64,000 bases of DNA from JAGBWK01 sp964544595 (lineage in GTDB: Bacteria; Bacteroidota; Bacteroidia; Bacteroidales; Muribaculaceae), in assembly GCA_964544595.1 (NCBI GenBank), contig CAZJBM010000001.1:124001-188000 (forward strand), read 5' to 3'. The translations under genes were made by a program, and so were the position numbers. The notes beneath the pieces are model-generated. The model made no database searches and had not been told where the DNA came from. It worked only from the letters and a program-made list of their open reading frames with translations. How positions within the stretch are numbered: the first letter of the stretch is position 1; every line of letters begins with the position of its first letter. Of the stretch, positions 61,600-64,000 are shown one piece after another.

Positions 61600-62375
61600 C
61601 GGTTATAAAGTGCGTAAATTTTGTCGGAAAGCAGCTTGTAGATCTCAGCCTGGTCGGCCGAAAGCATAGATAGGTGCTTCTCGATAGTATAGAAATCGCC
61701 TCTGCGGGCAGGCCCGGTTTGGCCCTCGGCCGGAGAGATGTCATTGAGCTTGTCGAGCGTTTCAGCAAGCAACGGTTTCAGCAAGTCGAAGCTCAACCCC
61801 GATTTCCGAAGCAGATCATCGGCCTGAATCCACATATAATTCACGAAATTACAGGCGAACACGGCGGCCACGTGCAGCTGTCGTCGCTCTGTTGAGACTG
61901 CCTTGCGGCAATTGCGGCTTATCCTTTCTGCCAAATTGAGCAGCGAGACGGTGGTATCTTCGTCAGAACCCTCTATCAGCATAGGCACTTCCGCGACCTC
62001 TACTGCTTTCGATTTTGAGAACGTCTGCAACGGATAGAAAACGCCGTGACGCGACTTTTTTCCCCGGAACACGTCCATCGGCATGCTTCCTGAGGTGTGC
62101 GCCCATATTCCCGAATCTATCCCTTGCGATGCTGCCGTGATTTCCTCGATATGATCGTCGGGTACCGAGATCAGGTATAGATCCGCATCCTTGCGCAGCG
62201 CTCCGATGGTGTCAATACCTTCGGCTCCTATTAAGTCGCCAAGCTTGCGCGCGTTGTTGATGTCTCGGCTGTAGACTTGCTTTACGCCAATCTCCTTCGA
62301 TAGGGCTTGCGCTAAGTGCCAAGCCACGTTTCCGGCTCCGATTATGCAGCAGGTCTGTATCATGCTTGCGGTCAA
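61596..62375 (-). CDS. DUF2520 / Rossmann-like oxidoreductase
   Basis: 259 aa. GAGNVAWHLAQAL (NAD(P)-binding) at the N-terminus, then a 6-phosphogluconate-dehydrogenase-like helical C-terminus (DUF2520). Function unknown; placed between nitroreductase and kdsC, with tight coupling (3 bp after nitroreductase, ATGA with kdsC). Confidence 0.88.
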   Translation of the reverse strand: MTASMIQTCCIIGAGNVAWHLAQALSKEIGVKQVYSRDINNARKLGDLIGAEGIDTIGALRKDADLYLISVPDDHIEEITAASQGIDSGIWAHTSGSMPMDVFRGKKSRHGVFYPLQTFSKSKAVEVAEVPMLIEGSDEDTTVSLLNLAERISRNCRKAVSTERRQLHVAAVFACNFVNYMWIQADDLLRKSGLSFDLLKPLLAETLDKLNDISPAEGQTGPARRGDFYTIEKHLSMLSADQAEIYKLLSDKIYALYNR

Positions 62376-62378
62376 TGA

Positions 62379-62921
62379 TTAGCTGTTCTCTCCTTGCCAG
62401 CGTCCTAAATGCACGTTTTCCCAGCGCAGCTTCTCTACGTCTTGCGGTTTCCGCTCCTCGTCTTTGTATCCGAATGTTATGACGCTCACGATCGGCATAG
62501 TTTCAGGTATTCCGAGAAGCTCTTGGATGACCTCCTGCGCGGGGGTGCCGTCGGCCTGATAGCGGTCGCGAATCTCAATCCAGCACGACCCTATGCCGAG
62601 GTCGGCTGCTTGAAGCATCATAAGCGTTGATGCTACCGATGCATCCTCGATCCATGCGTCGTCTTTCGCGCAATCCATTGCCACAACCACAGCGAGCGGC
62701 GCTTTGGCTATCGGCGCTGACCCCGCGGCTTTGCATTGGCTCATGCGTTCAAGCGTTTCGCGGTCCTCGACAACCACAAGCTGCCAGGCGCGCGAACTTT
62801 TCGACGAAGGCGACAGCAGGGCTGCTTCGAGTATGAGCCGCACGTCATCGGGATTAAGCGTGTCGGGTTTGTACCGACGTATGCTACGGCGGTTTATCAA
62901 AAGATTGTGAAGGTTTTCCAT
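62379..62921 (-). CDS. nitroreductase family protein
   Basis: 180-aa FMN-dependent oxidoreductase: NRRSIRRYKPD, LLSPSSKSSRAWQLVVVED and GIGSCWIEIR. Substrate unknown. First gene of a leftward cluster. Confidence 0.92.
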   Translation of the reverse strand: MENLHNLLINRRSIRRYKPDTLNPDDVRLILEAALLSPSSKSSRAWQLVVVEDRETLERMSQCKAAGSAPIAKAPLAVVVAMDCAKDDAWIEDASVASTLMMLQAADLGIGSCWIEIRDRYQADGTPAQEVIQELLGIPETMPIVSVITFGYKDEERKPQDVEKLRWENVHLGRWQGENS

Positions 62922-62942
62922 AAATTTGTGTATAGGAGAATC

Positions 62943-64000
62943 TTAATTGACTTTGCATACCCAGGCTTCAGGGTAATCCTCGCCGACCGCTGTGTTGGCT
63001 TTGAGGTCGACTAATTTTTCTATCGACCCGGTCGCGATGTAAACGCGGTATTTTCCGTCGGCAGCATAGATTTTCAAATCATACCCCGACCCGGCTTGCT
63101 GGCTGATGAAGAGCTTGGCTTGCTTGAGATTAGCGAGAGAGCCTATCACGAGGCAGTGGCTTGCGTCAGGCTTAAGCGCTGTGTTGTCTTTTTTAGCCTT
63201 TTTCTGAGATGTCTTCTCTGCCTCCGCATTTTCTTTGGCTGCTTTTTCCTGAGCATCATCCCCGGGGCTGTTTATGTTTTGTCGCGCTGCTTTATTGTCA
63301 GCTTCAGGTTTGGTGGTATTAGTATTAGCTATTTCAGGCAACGCCAGCTCGGACGTGGTATCAATGGCGTTTGCGAGGGTGTTAACCTCTGCTCCAGTGA
63401 TTGATTCGCTGACTTCATCCTCTGGTTGGATTGAAGAGGCGCGATTATTTTCCGCTTTGAAGATTGATGAGGTGTCAATCTCCGATAGAATAGAAGTGGT
63501 TGAAGCGATCCCTGCCAGATTATCGTTCCGATTCATCACCGACGGGATTAGCATGGCCGCGCCTACGCTGACAGTGACGGCGATAGCGGCTGCGATCTTC
63601 AGAGCCCTGAGCCCTATGCGACGCGGAGTGGCGGGAGTTGGTTTATATGCGGGCTCGTCATCCTCGATTGCTTGCTCTATCACGGGCTTAACCTCTACGG
63701 GGCTCATCCCGCGCGATTCCTCCCGGAGCAATTCGCCCGAAGGCTCGAAAAGAAGGCTCGACTCGCTTTGAGCCACAAATCGGCCTATCGACCCGAGGCT
63801 GATTTCTCCGTCAGCTTCGAGCTGGCATTTCATGGCATCGACCTCCTGAGTCACTATTTTCGCGGCTTTCGTGAATGGAATATCGAGTTTACGGGCTATC
63901 GATGCGGTGAGAAGCCCATCGTTATGGTCGACATTCACATTAAACGATATTTGACGCATCGGGGGCATATAGAGCGAAGCCGTCGGGTCGTAGCTCGCCG
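62943..64000 (-). CDS. HU-CCDC81 / SPOR protein, N-terminus outside the window
   Basis: The frame stays open to the right edge (…YDPTASLYMPPMRQISFNVN), so the true start is beyond 64000; an internal ATG at 63968 is not the start. The visible HU-CCDC81-like domain (VDHNDGLLTASIARKLDIPF) is followed by a membrane helix (~IAAAIAVTVSVGAAMLIPSV), a Thr/Ala/Lys-rich linker, and a C-terminal SPOR domain (CLVIGSLANLKQAKLF, YRVYIATGS). SPOR domains bind denuded peptidoglycan at division sites; membrane orientation fits that. Confidence 0.88.
   Translation of the reverse strand, partial: ASYDPTASLYMPPMRQISFNVNVDHNDGLLTASIARKLDIPFTKAAKIVTQEVDAMKCQLEADGEISLGSIGRFVAQSESSLLFEPSGELLREESRGMSPVEVKPVIEQAIEDDEPAYKPTPATPRRIGLRALKIAAAIAVTVSVGAAMLIPSVMNRNDNLAGIASTTSILSEIDTSSIFKAENNRASSIQPEDEVSESITGAEVNTLANAIDTTSELALPEIANTNTTKPEADNKAARQNINSPGDDAQEKAAKENAEAEKTSQKKAKKDNTALKPDASHCLVIGSLANLKQAKLFISQQAGSGYDLKIYAADGKYRVYIATGSIEKLVDLKANTAVGEDYPEAWVCKVN

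Overview
The window reads as chromosomal DNA of a Bacteroidales bacterium, most likely a Muribaculaceae-type gut commensal (family placement is inference). The evidence is the gene content and the promoters. Gene content: a secreted protein with a type IX sorting-like C-terminus, a DUF4835/PorD-like protein between coaBC and recN, an HU-CCDC81/SPOR protein, a FeoA-FeoB fusion, PurT and DUF4250. Promoters: many genes carry the Bacteroidetes -7 box TAnnTTTG (or TAnnTTCG), often with TTTG or TTG 20-21 bp upstream, and few have Shine-Dalgarno sequences. Most of the window is GC-rich housekeeping DNA. No rRNA, tRNA, CRISPR array or intact transposase gene was found.

Layout. 0-9.3 kb: start of a UvrD-type helicase gene (cut by the left edge) with a DUF4250 gene, a type IX-like secreted protein, polyprenyl diphosphate synthase, TatD hydrolase, aminotransferase, FtsX/LolE-like permease, rsfS and ftsH. 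9.4-11.3 kb: a membrane Ser/Thr kinase fused to an FGE-sulfatase-fold domain. 11.3-15.1 kb: an AT-rich island on the minus strand with a type II restriction-modification pair (SPPY methyltransferase plus CfrBI-like endonuclease). It abuts the broken N-terminus of a phospholipase-D/helicase-type gene, which still has its promoter and a long structured leader. 15.1-22 kb: feoAB fusion, two uncharacterised exported proteins, mutS2. 22.1-24.6 kb: a second R-M pair (m5C methyltransferase and a PD-ExK endonuclease). 25-31 kb: HdeD-like membrane protein, W/G-rich exported protein, FadL-like barrel, PIF1-like helicase with TPRs. 31.2-36.6 kb: alaS, a PepSY-like lipoprotein, a candidate structured non-coding RNA, an alpha/beta hydrolase. 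36.7-49.2 kb: a long co-directional cluster dnaN - exonuclease - coaBC - DUF4835 - recN - rlmB - purT - M23 peptidase - MerR - YhcH - mltG - MFS transporter. 49.9-54.9 kb: dCMP deaminase, S41 protease, 5-formyl-THF cyclo-ligase, ABC-F ATPase. 54.9-64 kb: rsgA, small winged-helix protein, AraC regulator, mutL, ATP-grasp protein, then a leftward run HU/SPOR protein (cut by the right edge), nitroreductase, DUF2520, kdsC, maf.

Intergenic regions hold at least three families of small non-coding repeats: a 166-bp IS630-like MITE flanked by TA (two full copies and a short form), a 166-bp palindromic element with AGAGCCTGTCCC ends (one full, one half), and a 69-bp hairpin with AAAGAAACA ends (two copies and a relative). 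The most interesting unexplained objects are the ~300-nt promoter-to-terminator structured RNA candidate at 34.9-35.2 kb and the attenuator-like leader at 14.48-14.86 kb in front of the truncated gene.
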